Notes under the pieces: generated by a model
Told to the model about the DNA's origin: nothing
Databases searched by the model: none
The model's input: the letters and a program-made list of their open reading frames with translations, nothing else
Program-made: the position numbers and the translations under genes
Assembly: GCA_941918925.1 (NCBI GenBank)
Contig: OW799236.1
Location: 124,804,360-124,868,359, forward strand
Direction of reading: 5' to 3'
DNA length: 64,000 nt
Source of the DNA: Phyto melanocephala
Lineage: Eukaryota > Arthropoda > Insecta > Diptera > Rhinophoridae
Part shown: piece by piece, positions 24,273-37,854 of the stretch
How positions within the stretch are numbered: position 1 is the stretch's first letter
Layout of the letters: every line of letters begins with the position of its first letter

Positions 24273-24470
24273 TTTGTAGACAAATGAAGATTTTTCTACG
24301 AAAATTTGCACAAGTAAACAGATTGCCAAACAAAATTTTTTCTTTCTTAAGAGGAGAGCCGTCAGTCAAACTGCATAAAAAAACTGTCCGGACAATTTTT
24401 TTCTTTAAAACTCAGGTTCACCATTTTCAAGTTCTTTGTTAAAAAGGCTTTTCGTACTGTCATGTACATA

Positions 24471-24934
24471 CAGTGCTCTCGCGGTAACGTGAACTAATTA
24501 AAACCGAAGGAGTTCATGTTAGCGAAATTGTTTACGTTAGCGATTGACGAATTTCATGAAAAAATCTTACTAAAATATAAAGCTAAAATTATTAATTGAA
24601 ATTCATTACAAAGATCATGAGATTTCTTTTTACAAACTACCAAAAATGCCGGCGTTTTCCATTAGCTCCGAACATTAAAATCTTTTAACACTTATGCCGA
24701 TGAATTCAGCTCTTCGCATAAGAAAAATACTTCAAATTTCGTTGCTATACAGAAATACTAAACTTTAAAAATATAAATTCATATATTTCAGTATTGTTCA
24801 CATGCTTAAAAAAATTAGAAATTGTTCACGTTATAGAGCTTTTTGAGTTTGTTCTATTTACAACGTTGACAAAAGCTTGTTCATGCTAGCCGGTGTTCAC
24901 GATAGATTGTGTTTACGTTATTGCGAGTGCACTG
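24471..24934. mobile_element. pogo-like MITE with iterated GTTCACGTTA motifs
   Basis: Inverted ends CAGTGCTCTCGCGGTAACG (left) and, in reverse complement, CAGTGCACTCGCAATAACG (right) are flanked by TA on both sides (24469-24470, 24935-24936). CAGT ends with a TA target fit the pogo/Tigger branch of Tc1/mariner. Subterminal motifs of type GTTYACGTTAGCG recur several times in both orientations and may be transposase-binding sites. It is 464 bp with no transposase. Confidence 0.75.
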
Positions 24935-24936
24935 TA

Positions 24937-25529
24937 TCTCCAACGTCGTCTGTAAAAGTATTTTTTCTTAAATATTTGCAGTTTTATTCCACTAATAAAT
25001 TAAATAAATATGTTTTAATATGTTTACTCAATCAAGCGAACACTACTAAAGGGGTTTAAATGAAATTTTCAACACAGATATGTAAGAACCTTAATAATTA
25101 CATAAATAGGGTACCTTTCGTGCCGATATCTACGAAAACGAAGTCACAGGGCACAGACTTATCTAAAATAAAAATATTCTTAATAAACTTTTTCAAATGA
25201 TACATTAAATTTTGACACCCTTTATTTGCAATCGAAAAGTTGTACTTAACAGCTATCAATGGTTGGGCGTAGTCCCTTATTATTTTTTTTAACCAATATT
25301 ATTTACAATTTGATGAGTCTTTACTAATATTAAATATTAACCGCTAACTTGAATATGTTTTCCCTTGAAATATTTTCCTTTTTTTTCTAAAACACTAATC
25401 GTGAAAAAAATCTTCAAGGAGTTTTCGCTACTTTTTCTTATTTATATTACATGTGCATTGAAAGTGTACTTTATTTTGAACAGCTGTGCTGAAACGATAT
25501 GTCAGTCAAGTTCACTTTTTCTGGTGCAA
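24937..25529. other. Intergenic, no gene seen
   Basis: AT-rich. TTTTGACACCCTTTAT near 25213 resembles a mariner terminal repeat without a recognisable body. Confidence 0.45.
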
Positions 25530-25690
25530 AATTTGTTCACAATAGTTCGAATAGCCTTCGTTTGGTCAATTATGTTGATCATAAAATTAAAGTAATTTAA
25601 GAAACACATTTCTCACACGGCACAAATTTTGCTAATAAAATTCAATGATTTGAAAGTGATGTTCGTTTGTTAGTGTATTCATGGTGGAGT
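25530..25690 (-). pseudogene. Mariner-like transposase N-terminal fragment
   Basis: The minus strand reads like the N-terminal helix-turn-helix region of the copy at 46.9-47.6 kb: HHFQIIEFY, a stop, QNLCRVRNVF, then YDQHNRPNEG, matching [19 protein letters not shown] and [10 protein letters not shown] there. Stops and frameshifts make it a relic. Confidence 0.65.
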
Positions 25691-25919
25691 GTTCAATCAT
25701 AATGAGAATAACAAATAATCATCCTTTACAATTTTGTATGATATTTTGTGGTGGCAGTTATTATTATGGATTTGAAGTTTTCATAGTTTTCATTTTTCAT
25801 GTCCAAAATAGAATTAAAAACTTACGGCATTCGTTACAAAAACATGATGATGGAATTCTTATGGCCTATAATAGTTTCCTGAACAAATTATCTCAAGAAG
25901 CTGATGTAAACTAGCTACC

Positions 25920-26245
25920 AATATCAAGCACTTTAACGCCATGTGATTTTTTTCTTTAGGGTTTTGTGAAATTTCGGAATAATGCGAAGAAACCACAAAC
26001 AATTCCTGAGCTCAAATACAAGATTCAACGCGTGATTGGTGAGATACAGCCACTGCTCTGTGAAAAAATTTAGTAAAAAGAATAATGGCCTATTAACAAA
26101 GCCGTGTAGCCATTTGACAGATATCTTCTTCCGTACTTAATCGAAACATGTCTTCTTTATAGTCCAATAAAAAACTAACAACCATCTAAAAAAATACATG
26201 TTTTTATTTTTAAAATGAAAAAGTTTAATCTTTCTGAGACACCCC
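25920..26245 (+). pseudogene. Mariner-like transposase C-terminal fragment
   Basis: The plus strand reads STLTPCDFFL, a stop, GFVKFRNNAKK, then PQTIPELKYKIQRVIGEIQP and LLCEKI. This is the region from the third catalytic Asp (TPxDFFLWG) to the C-terminal helices. Stops interrupt it. A GAGACACCCCTCATAA end near 26236 may be the terminal repeat. Its orientation is opposite to the N-terminal fragment just upstream. Confidence 0.75.
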
Positions 26246-27879
26246 TCATAATAAAACATCGTGAGGTAATAAATTTGAGGGAACACTGTTTAAATATTTA
26301 AACTTCTAAAAATAAAATGTAAACAGACAATTTATTAAAATTTTCTAAAAATAGCGATAATTTTTAATATTTCTAAACACACACACACATACATACAACT
26401 TTTCTCTTAACATTTTTAGTGCAGTGTTGAAACCAAAATTCTCAGAACAAATGTTTGCAACTTTTTAAAAAAATTTTTTTATTGGGATCGTTATGAATTC
26501 AAGAACTTTTTACGTCACGATGAGCTAAAATACATGACACGTTTTTCTTGTAAAAGGCAGTTGGGAGAGAATTTTTCTATTTACATTATTTGTATGTATA
26601 CAAAGTTAGAGTGTTGAAATAAATGAGAGAAGTGAGAGAACTATTTTTTATCTATGTAATTTGACAACTTACTTAAGTTAGTGAAAAATAAAAAAATAAA
26701 CAGCTGATGAATCAAGACTACCTGATGAATAAATATGCCTCGGTTTATTGTTAGTTTAAATAATTTTAATTTGTTACAATATGATAAGAAAAGATTATCT
26801 GCCATTCCTTAAAAAATTTTTTAGGCTTAGTAAATGCTTATTTGACAAATTTCTGTGCAACATTTGTCAAAAAAGTCTGTAAAAAACCTAAAATATTTTT
26901 AATAAATACGGCAGTATATAAGACTGTTATAATTTACAGTAGGTATAATACACTGTAACTTATCGCCTTAATAAAATGAAATTAATAACAAGTATTCGCC
27001 AAGGTGGCTTAGCCTTAATTAAAGTAGAAATTATTAAAGTAACCACTTCAATTTTAAAGACAATTTTTATTTCTATATCCAATTAAATCGTTTAAAATAT
27101 CAGTTCAACATTTTGATGGAAAATCAAAGCATTTCAATATTTTCTTACACACAAAGGCGTGTATGTACAACGATTAATGTGTATGTGTTTATTTCCTCCT
27201 AATATTTTATAAAAATAATCTCTTAATGAATGTCTAATGCTTTTTTTTTGTTTATAAATGTGTTGTTTTATATACAAAAATTTTTAAAACAATTTGTTTA
27301 CAATAATGGATTGTATAAATTGCATGTTGAGAATAGTTTTTTTGTTTGATATCAAACACTCGGAAACACGAGTATTGGTGAGTGTGTGTGTGTGTGGATA
27401 AACACATGATGTCAAGAGTATGTGTCAGCTGTGTTTTCATAAGTATAGAAATATGAACATACATAAGTATGTATGTCGGAATATTTGTATGAATCTCTGT
27501 ACGTATGTTTGCTTGTATGAATGTGTGCGTACATGTACATTTGTATTTACTACTACACAACAATATTTGTTTTTGAGGCCAGGGGAGTTTTGTTGGGGAG
27601 TATTGACTTTAGTAATGGAGAGGGTGTTTTTTTGTTCTTGTACCTATATTTTTTTGTTCTTCTTTTTGGGGCCGGCTGACTGTTTGAGTGCTGGAACAAT
27701 AATATATGAGCAAGCATGAATAGAGTTTTTGAGTGGTGCGCTTGTACAATTAAATTGTTGTTATTTTTCTATCAAAACACATTTACTTACACTCTCACAC
27801 ATACTAACAACTTGAACAACAAAAATAAAGAAAAACACACGCACAACTATGTGGCAAGCATGAAAAGCAGCAAAATAGA
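26246..27879. other. Intergenic, no gene seen
   Basis: AT-rich with GT/ATGT microsatellite stretches around 27370-27545 that create spurious overlapping frames on both strands. Confidence 0.5.
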
Positions 27880-29633
27880 GCGATACGTCCCCGTCAGTTG
27901 TCAGTTTCAGTAAAGTAGTTGCAGATTGAGTAAAAAGTTGTTGTGGAAACCATAAAGGAAAACTTACAAAGGCATTTTACATTTTCATCTAAAAAAAACA
28001 CAATTTAAAAAAAAGAAACAAAAATAAAATCTTAAAAAAAAGTTTAAAATAACCTTAAAAATAAAATAAATAAAATAAGTTAATATTTATTGAAAATTTT
28101 TAATACCAGAAAATATAAATTAAACAACAAATTACAAAAAGGTAGATACATAAATACATACATACATTCACTGCTCTATGGTGAGAATTAAAGTTACAAA
28201 AAACATATTTAAACAAAATTTTAATACAAATTACAAAATTTACAAGTTAAATATTAATTGGAAAATTTCATTTAATAATTTAAAGCTTTTTACTAATTTT
28301 GGTTGAACGTTTTAAAAAGCAAATGTTAAAAATTTAACCTAAAAGTTAAGTGAGTTTACAGCAAGTAGAAAAAAAGTAAAAAAAGAGTGTCAAGTAACAA
28401 AGTTTCAACCTGACGCGAAAAATCGATGAAGTTTTAAAAGAAACAATATTTCAACTTGTTTTTGTTTTTTTTTTTATTTTTGTATTGTAAAGTACAAAAA
28501 GTAAAATTTACAAGAAAAATGTGTTAAAAATTTTAAGAAAAAAAATTTTGTAAAAGAAAAAACAGGCAAAAGCTGTTTGTGTTAAAAAAAATAATTCAAT
28601 TCCGAAAGGATAACCTCCTTGTTTGTTGTTCAACAACCCAAAAAACACTTATAAAATCAATTAATATTAATAAATAATTACAAAAAATTAAAAAGTCATA
28701 TACATACATATTTAAGCATGTATGTATGCTTCCACACAATTATATTAAATTGGAATGGATGTGCTAATTTATTAAGTTGTTGGTTAATAAACAAAATTGT
28801 TAATAGTGTTTCTTTGGAAATTCTTCGATAACTTGGAGATACGAGTTTGACCAAGCAAAAAAAAAAAAAAAAGAATTGAGGTTGTATACATTTTCATTTA
28901 AAGGCACATAAGCACTAACTTACATACGTTTAACAGACACAAAAAAATATATGTACATAGAACGAACTGCCAAGAAAACTTAAAGAACCCAATTGCAGTG
29001 GAACGAATCGAAGGTGGACACTGTGAGGTGGTTGGTGGTGATGGTGACGGTGACGGTCTCATTGTAGTTTTATCAATTTATAAAGAGAAATTGTGTAAAA
29101 GATCTTACCCAATTGTTTAGAAAATCATCGACCCTCTTGAAAGACATACATACATAAATTGTATTAATTGCTTACAGGCTGTGAAAAGAACGAATTCATT
29201 CGTATTCAAATAATAAATTTTAATAAGAAAAATAAATGCTTAAAAATGCATCTAGCTTAAGATAGTTTTTGCCGCAAAATCAGCCTATATATGTGATAAT
29301 TTTGTGGCGAAAAGCAATAACTGCTTAAGTCGACATATGCAAATATTGAGATAATAACGCCATTGTAGTTCCGCAATTCAAAACTACCCTCAGGTGAATT
29401 TACAGCTGTACAGGCTGTTATAGTTTAAAAACCTTTTCGCTATATTTTTTCCACCAGCAATTTCATTTGGAATAACAACATTTTTGCAACTTATCATTTA
29501 ACTAAATGTTTCATACATTCATATCGATATTGTCTTTCAATTATACAGCACAGAATTCATATAATAGTCTTTATTTTAAAGTTATATAAATTATCTCAAA
29601 AATCCAAAACCATAAAAACAGACATAAGCTGCT
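27880..29633 (+). promoter_or_regulatory. A-rich, UTR-like stretch; possible distal 5' region
   Basis: From the CAGTTGTCAGTTTCAGT cluster (27893-27912), which resembles insect initiators, to about 29060 the plus strand is strongly A-rich like a long fly 5' UTR. It ends in a GGTGATGGTGACGGTGACGG tract (29036-29055). It could be a far upstream exon of Shaw, or nothing. No splice link can be shown. Confidence 0.2.
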
Positions 29634-30425
29634 TTTAAACCCTTCACCTGTGGTGCACAAGGGTATATATAGCTTTGTCATTCCGTTTGTAGTTTCTACA
29701 ATTTTCGTTTCCGACCCCATAAAGTATATATTTTCTGAAAGCTTATGAACAGAGGAGTCGATTAAGCTGTCCGTGTGTTGGTTGAAATCCAATTTTAGAA
29801 GCAACTATATGTTCCCCAGATCTGTGTATGGTATCAATCTTTTGAAAATATCCGGAAATCAATCGCTATTAAAATTTAGCACAATCGCCCCATAACTTTC
29901 TGAGATATGAGCAAAAAACCACGACCACCTCGTCTTTTTTCACAATTACAACAACAACCTACATACATACATACTGGTTAAAGTAAACGTGTCATCGAAT
30001 TCCAGCTGAGCCAAAAAATTTCATTTTATTTAATATATTATTTATATTTTAATATTTTTTTTCATATTTTTTTTCTCATTTTTTTTTTACAAATTTTTAA
30101 AATTTTTTTTTAATTTTTTTTTTTAATTTTTTTTTTGATTTTTTTTATTATTTTTTTTTTATTTTTAATATATTTTTTTTTTTTAATTTTTTTTGGTATG
30201 TTTTTTACATGTATGTACGTATTTTATATGAGATGAATGGTGATACAAACTGCACTGTTACTTGTTTCTTATTGCCACAGATGTAATACCGATTTTTTTT
30301 TGATTTTTTTAAATTCATTTATTAAAAAAACTAAATTTTTTCAGTTAATGACATTGCATGACTACACGTTGTGAAGGGTATATAAGATTCGGCACGATCG
30401 AATAGAGCACTCACTCTTGTTTTTG
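29634..30425 (+). mobile_element. Helentron-like element, copy B2
   Basis: The 5' hairpin is CCCTTCACCTGTGG...CACAAGGG, followed by TTTGTCATTCCGTTTGTAG, GACCCCATAAAGTATATA and a GTCCGTGTGTTGG segment. A T-run-rich interior (30045-30200) follows. The 3' end reads GAAGGGTATATAAGATTCGG with a degraded ATTCGGC/GATCGAAT stem, then CTCACTCTTGTTTTT. This is the most complete copy of family B. Confidence 0.75.
29974..30012 (+). repeat. tRNA-like segment in Helentron B2
   Basis: CTGGTTAAAGTAAACG then TCATCGAATTCCAGCTGAGC. It resembles a fused D-arm and T-arm of a tRNA, with a mutated B box. Confidence 0.35.
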
Positions 30426-30789
30426 TTAAAATTGATTTACAAACAGAGGAGAAGACAGTTCTTAACTGTCTTGCGTCAGATTAATTATATAGATTTTTAC
30501 CATAATATACTTGAATTTACCTTGATAAAATTAGCAACACGCAGTAGTACATATCTGTAGTAAAGTCCCTGGAGTTGTATAGGAGGTTTTCTTAAGCCTG
30601 ATACTGTCAAACGAACTGTCATCCTCCCCGGATTTTGTGGCATTTATGATCAGTATAACCTCGCAAATCATTAAGAATTGATTGAAGCTTAAATAACGAT
30701 TTTTAATTATTGAATTTTACTCTAAAAATCAGTCATTAAATCACGTAGCTCATTGACGATAAAAGTGTTTTCAGCAATAGGGATCACAT

Positions 30790-31115
30790 TTGTGCGATCA
30801 ATCCATTACAGACTCTATTGCATTCAGAAAAATTCACAGTTTGGTGCGATATATACGCTGGCGGCATCATCCTACCATATTTCTTGAAAAATTAAGCCGG
30901 TGCTCATGATTTGGTCTATGGCGATGTTCACTGCATCATGATTAATGATTTTATGTTTGAAAATATTGTTCTGTTCATGATGTGATTACGAATTATTATT
31001 GAAATCATAATTTGGCGAAGAAATAGACCTGCCAAAGTCATGCAATTTGCCTTAAAAGCAACAATTGCGTGATATTCAAGCCATACGGCCAGCAATACAC
31101 GAAAAAGTTGTCATA
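30790..31115 (+). pseudogene. Mariner-like transposase relic (central part)
   Basis: The plus strand reads INPLQTLLHSEKFTVWCDIY then AGGIILPYFLKN, a stop, and a further degraded NDFMFENIV. It corresponds to the segment between the first and second catalytic Asp of insect mariners (NPxxxxxxPLHPEKxTVWC...GPYFF). It is strongly decayed. Confidence 0.7.
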
Positions 31116-32935
31116 TGCCACATGTACTGATATTTAATTTTTTTTTAAATTAAAGTTTACATTTTTGTGTTAATTTGTATAATTTTTATGTTTTTTCGGG
31201 CTTAAAAAATACACTAAAAGTTGAAATCAAATACATATGTATCCAGGAAGTCTATCGCTTTTAACTTTCTATAATTTCATCACATCAATATGAACTATGA
31301 ATATGAATATCGTTAAACATTAACAACGTGTTACTTTTCATATAGTCTATTTTTAGTAAATCACACCAATTACGCTGTTGAAAGTTAATTATTTGATAAG
31401 CAATACTTTACCATGCAAATGCTGGCAATTTGAAAATCTTTTTTATAACTTGGAATATTTTATATACAAGCCACCAAAAAATTTCATAACCAAAAACCAC
31501 TTATTAAATGGCTTATTTAGAACACACCTACATACGTCTAAGAGCTACTGCAAAGATCATTAATTTTTATCAGATGTTTACCTTAGTAGGTCTCTCTTTT
31601 ATAATCACTTATTTCATCTCTTCCATAAGCAGCGTCATCAAAACTTTATCCAAGATAAAAAAAAAACTAATTTTTTAACCGAAGTGTTCTCTTTTTTTCT
31701 ACTGCTGAAATAGTAAGTATACACTTTATTGTGATCAATTTTATTATTTTCATGTGTGCTTCATTTTAAGCGAATAAAGTCAGCACTACTTACAAAATTC
31801 AGAAAATGTTATTCGCAAGAATGTATTGAAAGTTTTATTTTCTTTTCGATGTAATAATACGAAAATTGTAAAAGATGTTTTTAAAAAATTAGATAAAGAC
31901 CTTTACTTCGTTTATTAAGATTCAGTTTCTACAAAGTAGCCAAATAAAAAAGCTCTTACTCCTCACACACTCAATATCAAGCCTTCGATATGTATATTAT
32001 TTAAATTTAGTATTTTACGCGAATAAATTTATAAACAAAAAATTTTTAATGAATCACAATCTTTTATCGAAAACTTTTTCAAATAAAAAAAAAACACAAA
32101 AAACTTCTTGGAAAATCTAATGGCCATTAAAATATCCACAATGTATATAGAAGGAATTCTTTGGAAACTCTGTTTTTTTTTTCAACAGACACTTGGCAAA
32201 AATACAAACAAAAGAAAAAAAAAACAACAACAAAAACCATCACGGTGATTTGCTATTCTTAGTTCATTCGTGTTTGATTATTTTTTTGTTAAACGATTTT
32301 GCAATTGTTTATGTATAAAGTATTTTTTTCTTTTGTTGTGGTTCAAAGCAATGATTTTCCACATTTTTACTTTACCAACAAGCACAACCACAATAATCGT
32401 GTTCGCCTTGTCTTCATACTAAAACAAAAAACAATTGATAAACAAAACTGTTGCTAATTTCTAGGCGTTTTAAATTTGTGGGTGTGTTTGTGTGACGGCG
32501 AGTGTGTCGGCGGTGTGTTTAATTACACTATTGCTGAAAAGAAGTGTATAAATAAATTTTAGTTATATTTCGATTAAAATAATTCATAACATATGTAAAT
32601 ATTAACCAAATCAACAACAACAACAACGACAAAAAAAAATCATTATTAAACACCACTGACATCATATTGACATACTTCCATACATTAATACACACTCAAA
32701 TACGAATTGGGAAATCTATTCATTCTGGTTAATGTAAATAATTAAATTGTTTATTTTTTTGGTGTGTTTGTATTTTTTACTACAATGTGTATGTGTTTAT
32801 ATTTTAGAAAATGTTCTTAAAGGATGATTCAATATTATATTTATTATTTGTGTTAGTTGTTGTTGTTGTTTACTTTAATAGAACAATCAATGTTAACAAT
32901 AATTTGAAAACCTCTTCTTAAATTATATTATATTA
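31116..32935. other. Intergenic, no gene seen
   Basis: AT-rich. A TATA-like TGTATAAATAAATT near 32545 lies after a GT/GC-richer patch (32480-32530). It could be promoter-like, but no transcript start can be supported. Confidence 0.45.
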
Positions 32936-33563
32936 CTAGCCAAACCCGGCGCGCGTTGCTACGCCCCTTAATGAATCAAAGTGCATTCTGAATTTTTATT
33001 GAATATCAAGTGCAGAAACCTAAAAATTATAACTTTTTTTATGGGCGTGGCCCTGCCCACTTTTCTAATAACAAAATTGTAAAGTCATAACAGCTCAATA
33101 TGTGTGCAAAGTTTCAGAAAAATCGGTCCAGTGCAAGTACCTCAAAATGATAACTTTTTTTATGGGCGTGGCACTGCCCACTTTTCTAATCACAAAACTG
33201 TAAAGTCATGACAGCTTAGTGTGTGTGCAAAGTTTTAGAAAAATCGGTCCAGTGCAAGTACCTCAAACTTGTAACTTTTTTTTTATGGGCGTGGCCCTGC
33301 CCACATTTCTAATCACGAAATTATAAATTCATGACAGCCCGATATGTGTGCAAAGTTTCAGTAAAATCCGTCCATTGCAAGTACCTCAAAATTAAATTTT
33401 TCTTATGGGCGTGGCCCCGCCCACTTTTTTCCACCCATAAACACTCCCTGGTATGTGTACAACAACTTACCAAAGTTTGAGCCCGATCGGTTTTACAGTT
33501 TCGGAGTCTATAGCTAACACACACACACACACACACACAGAGTTTCACTTTTATATATATAGA
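32936..33563 (-). mobile_element. Non-autonomous Helitron, short copy H1
   Basis: On the minus strand it begins TCTATATATATAAAAGTG at 33563 and ends GCGCGCCGGGTTTGGCTAG at 32936. This gives the Helitron 5'-TC and CTAG-3' ends, with a GC-rich hairpin before the end. Flanks are A on the 5' side and T on the 3' side, the Helitron target, with no target duplication. Inside are a GT repeat, then about four tandem monomers of about 121 bp, each with a GTGGGCGTGGC-type GC-rich inverted motif. No Rep/helicase is encoded. Confidence 0.85.
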
Positions 33564-33984
33564 TCTGTCTTTCTTGCTGTTGTTATTGTTTTAATTATAT
33601 TCTACACACATCATATAATTATTTCTATTAATTTGAAATGAATTATTCAGAAATTTATTAAAATATTCACACAAATTGTGGACTAAAAATATCAACAATC
33701 TCATTTGAAATTAATGAATTGAAAATGGAATTCTAAAATGGATTATTAAATATTTATAAAGTTAAATGTAATACAATTCACCGTCCATTTACTATTATGA
33801 ACTGCTTAATTTTATCTACACTGTAAAATAGGGAAACACTAATTGTTTTATTGATAGTGTATTTAAGGGAAAAATATAAGATATAAAATAAAAATTAAAA
33901 ATGTTTTCTATAAAAGTTTGTTTTAATATTTTTTCCAATTTATAATTCTTTTTTTTTTTTAAAACTTAATTGTAATGAAATAAT

Positions 33985-35085
33985 AATCTGAATCTGGGGG
34001 TAAATTCATTTTGTCATTCCATTTGTAACACATCGAAGTATTTATTTTAGACCCCATAAAGTATATATGTATTTTATGAATAGGGGTTTCATTTAATGAC
34101 GATCTAGCTATGTCCGTCCGTCTGTTCGTCTGTTGAAAGCACGATAGAGCTCGAACAGAAAAAGATAGGGGACTCAAATTATTAAATTATTATTAAAAAT
34201 GGGCTAAATCGGAATATTAGTAAGAGATTTATAGCTCGTAATACAAGAGTAAGTAAAAAAAAACAATGTCCTTCCAATATTAAATAAAATGCAACTGTGT
34301 CCAAACGCATTAACGTAGAGCCATGAATTATCGTAGTATATTTCTTGAGAAAAAAAAATATTTTTTCTTAAAAATTGCTTAAATTAAAGCATTAGGAAAG
34401 GAGTTATAGATCAAAATGTACGAAAATTTATACCGCACAGTGTTTATTTTTCTGTATATTAAAAATTTAAAGCCTAATAAAACTGACAAAGTTAAATGTA
34501 CGATTCTGATTGCTTTTTGGTCAAAGGCTTTGTTCCAACGGAAAATAAATGTGACACGCCCACCTCCCACAAATTCATATAATTTCTCAATGAATAAAGC
34601 TTTTGGAATATTAAAGGACTATATTGAAATATCTAAATTGTATTCATTAGCAGAAACAACTTCGACACGCCTACTACAACGCCCACTTTTCAGGTTATCT
34701 ACTGTTAGTAAAATTTAAAAACTCATAAAACCGACAAAATTAGAGGTATGATGATGAAATTTCGTACATATAGCTTTCTGGTAAATTTGATTATAATGCC
34801 AGAAAATAAAGGTGACACGACCACTTAAAAACCTACCTTTCATATAACGCTTTATGTTAAATTCATATAATTTCTCTATGGATAAAGTTTTTGGAAAAAT
34901 AAAGGTTGAGTTGATTCGCAGAAACTATAGTGACACGCCTACTTTAACGCCCACTTTAATTGAAAGACTAAATTTACGAAAAATAAGTCAATAGCAAATC
35001 GAAGGTACACAAAGAAAGTGATACAAAATTTAGTATAAAGAGATTTTTTTATAGCGATTACTGTTAATAACAAAATAATAAATTT
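33985..35085 (+). mobile_element. Helentron/mini-me-like element, copy A2 (truncated)
   Basis: Matches A1 through the CATTTTGTCATTCCATTTG block, TA run, core and GTCCGTCCGTCTGTTCGTCT repeat (34110-34130), the TACCGCACAGTGT block and the CACGCCCACCTCCCA block. It ends near 35085, before the 3' hairpin found in A1, so the terminus is lost. No coding capacity. Confidence 0.7.
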
Positions 35086-37854
35086 TTAATTCCATTCAAT
35101 TTATCACACATCAATTTATCATTATCAAACTGAAGGATAATAATTAATAAGGATTATTGAAGGAAAGATAAATTTCGACATCAACAGCATATATTACTAT
35201 ATGATTTTGTTAACTTAAAGTAAATAAATAAGGGTCATGATGACTATTTTGTGGAACGCCAGAAAAAAATACAATAGCATTAGATATAGCGTTTTCATAA
35301 CATAACATGAGTCCTATCAAACAACTAAGAACTTAACCATTTCATTGTTATATCCGAAAATCCCTTTAATGACAATTTGTTAAGTAAAAGATCATGGTTT
35401 ATCAAAAGGTTTTTTTCAAGTTTCTCCAATTTTTAAGAATTTATTTTTTATTTCTTTACATTTCATAACACATTTATTCAGCAAGAAAAAGAACGTTTGT
35501 AATAAAATTATAATTAAAAAATAATCATAGTTTGGTTGCTTTGTAATCATACTGTTGTCGCACCTATTATTTAATGATTATTTGTAAATTTTAATGCTGT
35601 GGAATATAATGTTATTTTTTTATTATTTTAAACAACAATCACATCAATTTTCTTTTTTTTGAAAAGTAAACATTAAATGATTCAATTCAAACAAATGCTT
35701 GATTATCGTGACAAAATATATGATTAAATAAAATAATGATTACTATTACTTGTTTTCGACAACCAAATGTTGTTATAGCGAATATAATATTACCGTCGAG
35801 ATCATGTCGTAACCATGGTTTTTCTGTAAATAAAGTCTACACCTGTGTAGATAAATTTATCTTTTCAAAATTTACGGTAAGTCTTTGCCTTAAGGAGATA
35901 CCACGTTTTGTTCAATGCAAATTGAACATAATGACATGACCTTCTCCTGCATTACAATTCATAACTTTTTTTCTGTTGTGTCGTTTATGTCACTTTCAAT
36001 ACCAAACATTTTTGACACATTGCAAATAGTTAAACCAAATTTCATCCCCCCACGTTGTATTGTTTGAGATTTATTGTGATTGTAGACAGATAAACTAGCA
36101 AACGGAATAACAAAATGAGTACACAATTTTTTTTAAGTGGTGGATGTAAAAATTGTAGCATTAACAAGTTTTGTATTAACTCCAATGTATTTATCAAATC
36201 CCGTCCATAAATAACACCCTACCAGAGATCGTCCTGAATACCCATAAAATTCTTAAAAATATATACAAATTGTTACTGAATAATATCGAAATCGCAATAA
36301 AAACCCAGAAATACAAACAGTTTATATTTTATTAATCGTAGTGTAGGGTGAAATGTATTTATTTGGGTTTGGCCTATTGTAACATTCTTTAATGACATTT
36401 CCTTGGAAGCTTTAAGAAGCAACTAAAAGTGTGAAAAATATTTTGACGCACAAACATTACCTCATTTGTTGTTGGCATACTTATGTACATAGTTAGATGA
36501 TTAAATACTTTTGATCTAAGGTTTCAAAAGGAGTATAAATTCTTTAAAAAAAAAACATTTTATAAGTTTTTTCTATTCTTCACTTGTGTGCGTGTAAGGG
36601 CCTGAAATTAAAACCGTCTAGTTTCTTATTACATTTTTAATTATGCTTGTTTCATATTTTGTTGTACAGGAAGCGCATGCTCGTTAAAAAAAAAAAAACC
36701 TAAATAAAATTACAAAATACGCGCGTTTTATTAGAACAAATAAAAATAAAATAAAAAAAAACACACGATAATCACAAAAGAAGGAAGAATAGCCCTTAAC
36801 AGCACTGTGTATAAATAAGAGAATACAAATTTTAAAATGACAAATACATTAAAACTAAGGGGCTCATTTTTAATTTTAACAATTTTATATCCGATTTATA
36901 ACACACATTTAATTTTAAAAATCACGCAGTCAAATGAATAAGAGAAGATAGTAGAAAGAACAGTGGGACAGAACTGGGTAGCTAATTGAAATTACTTTAA
37001 ATTTGAGATACTTAGAGACGATGGCTTTATTTTAAGACGTTATAACATCGTTTCTAGGAGTCCGTCAAGACCATCATCCAAATTAAAGTCCAGTATGCAA
37101 TTCTTCTTTAAGTAATTTCTGGCTGCCAAAAAAGTACTATTAAAAAAAATTAAATTTAGAATTGAAAAATGTTCACGCCACTTTCAATCTGCCAGAATGC
37201 AACTGAAAGAAAGTTAAACAGATTTGTTTACATTTTTAACTAATACACGGAAGCTATTACACTCAACGGAGACTTTGTGCCTTCAACTAAAATGAAAACA
37301 AATGTTCTGACAATTATTTGAACAAAGAACTTTTCGACATTTTGTATATTTTTTTAAATTTGTATAAACATATTTAATATTTTTATGTATTTTGTTTAAA
37401 TACACACAACATTTTCTATATAATAATTTTTCCATGTAGAGATAAAAAAATTTCGTTACTTAACTCAAGTAAGAAGTGCATTTAAAATGGTGACCGCATG
37501 TAAACGACAAATTTCGCCACTGTTTTATTATAGAGAAAGGGCCAAAAGCCACCAAGGGGTTTACAAATTTAATAACGTTTTTAGTTATAAACATATATTT
37601 TTTTATATATTTACGGTCTAATTCATATAAACTAAAAGAGCTTTGTAATGGTTTATAAGTCAAATTTCCTTTGAAAATCAGTGTAATAAACCTTTTATAA
37701 GCCTTTAATAACTTTTATGAATAAGGCAGTTAATTATATAAATAACACCTGTAGAATAAATAATGGAGTGATTCACAACTGAACAAACAACAATAATAAT
37801 AGAATTTTATTTTTTTAAACACCAATCAATTATTTTAACGCAAAGAGCATATCG
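35086..37854. other. Intergenic, no gene seen
   Basis: 2.8 kb of AT-rich DNA. A reversed Helentron-like scrap (CAAACGGAATAACAAAATGA) lies near 36098. ACTTTTATGAATAAGGC near 37713 resembles the end of the Harbinger-like MITE at 7.7 kb but has no partner. No genes seen. Confidence 0.5.

Noticed and set aside
27252..27719. Two frames of about 100 aa on opposite strands
   Set aside because: They are created by GT/ATGT microsatellite sequence.
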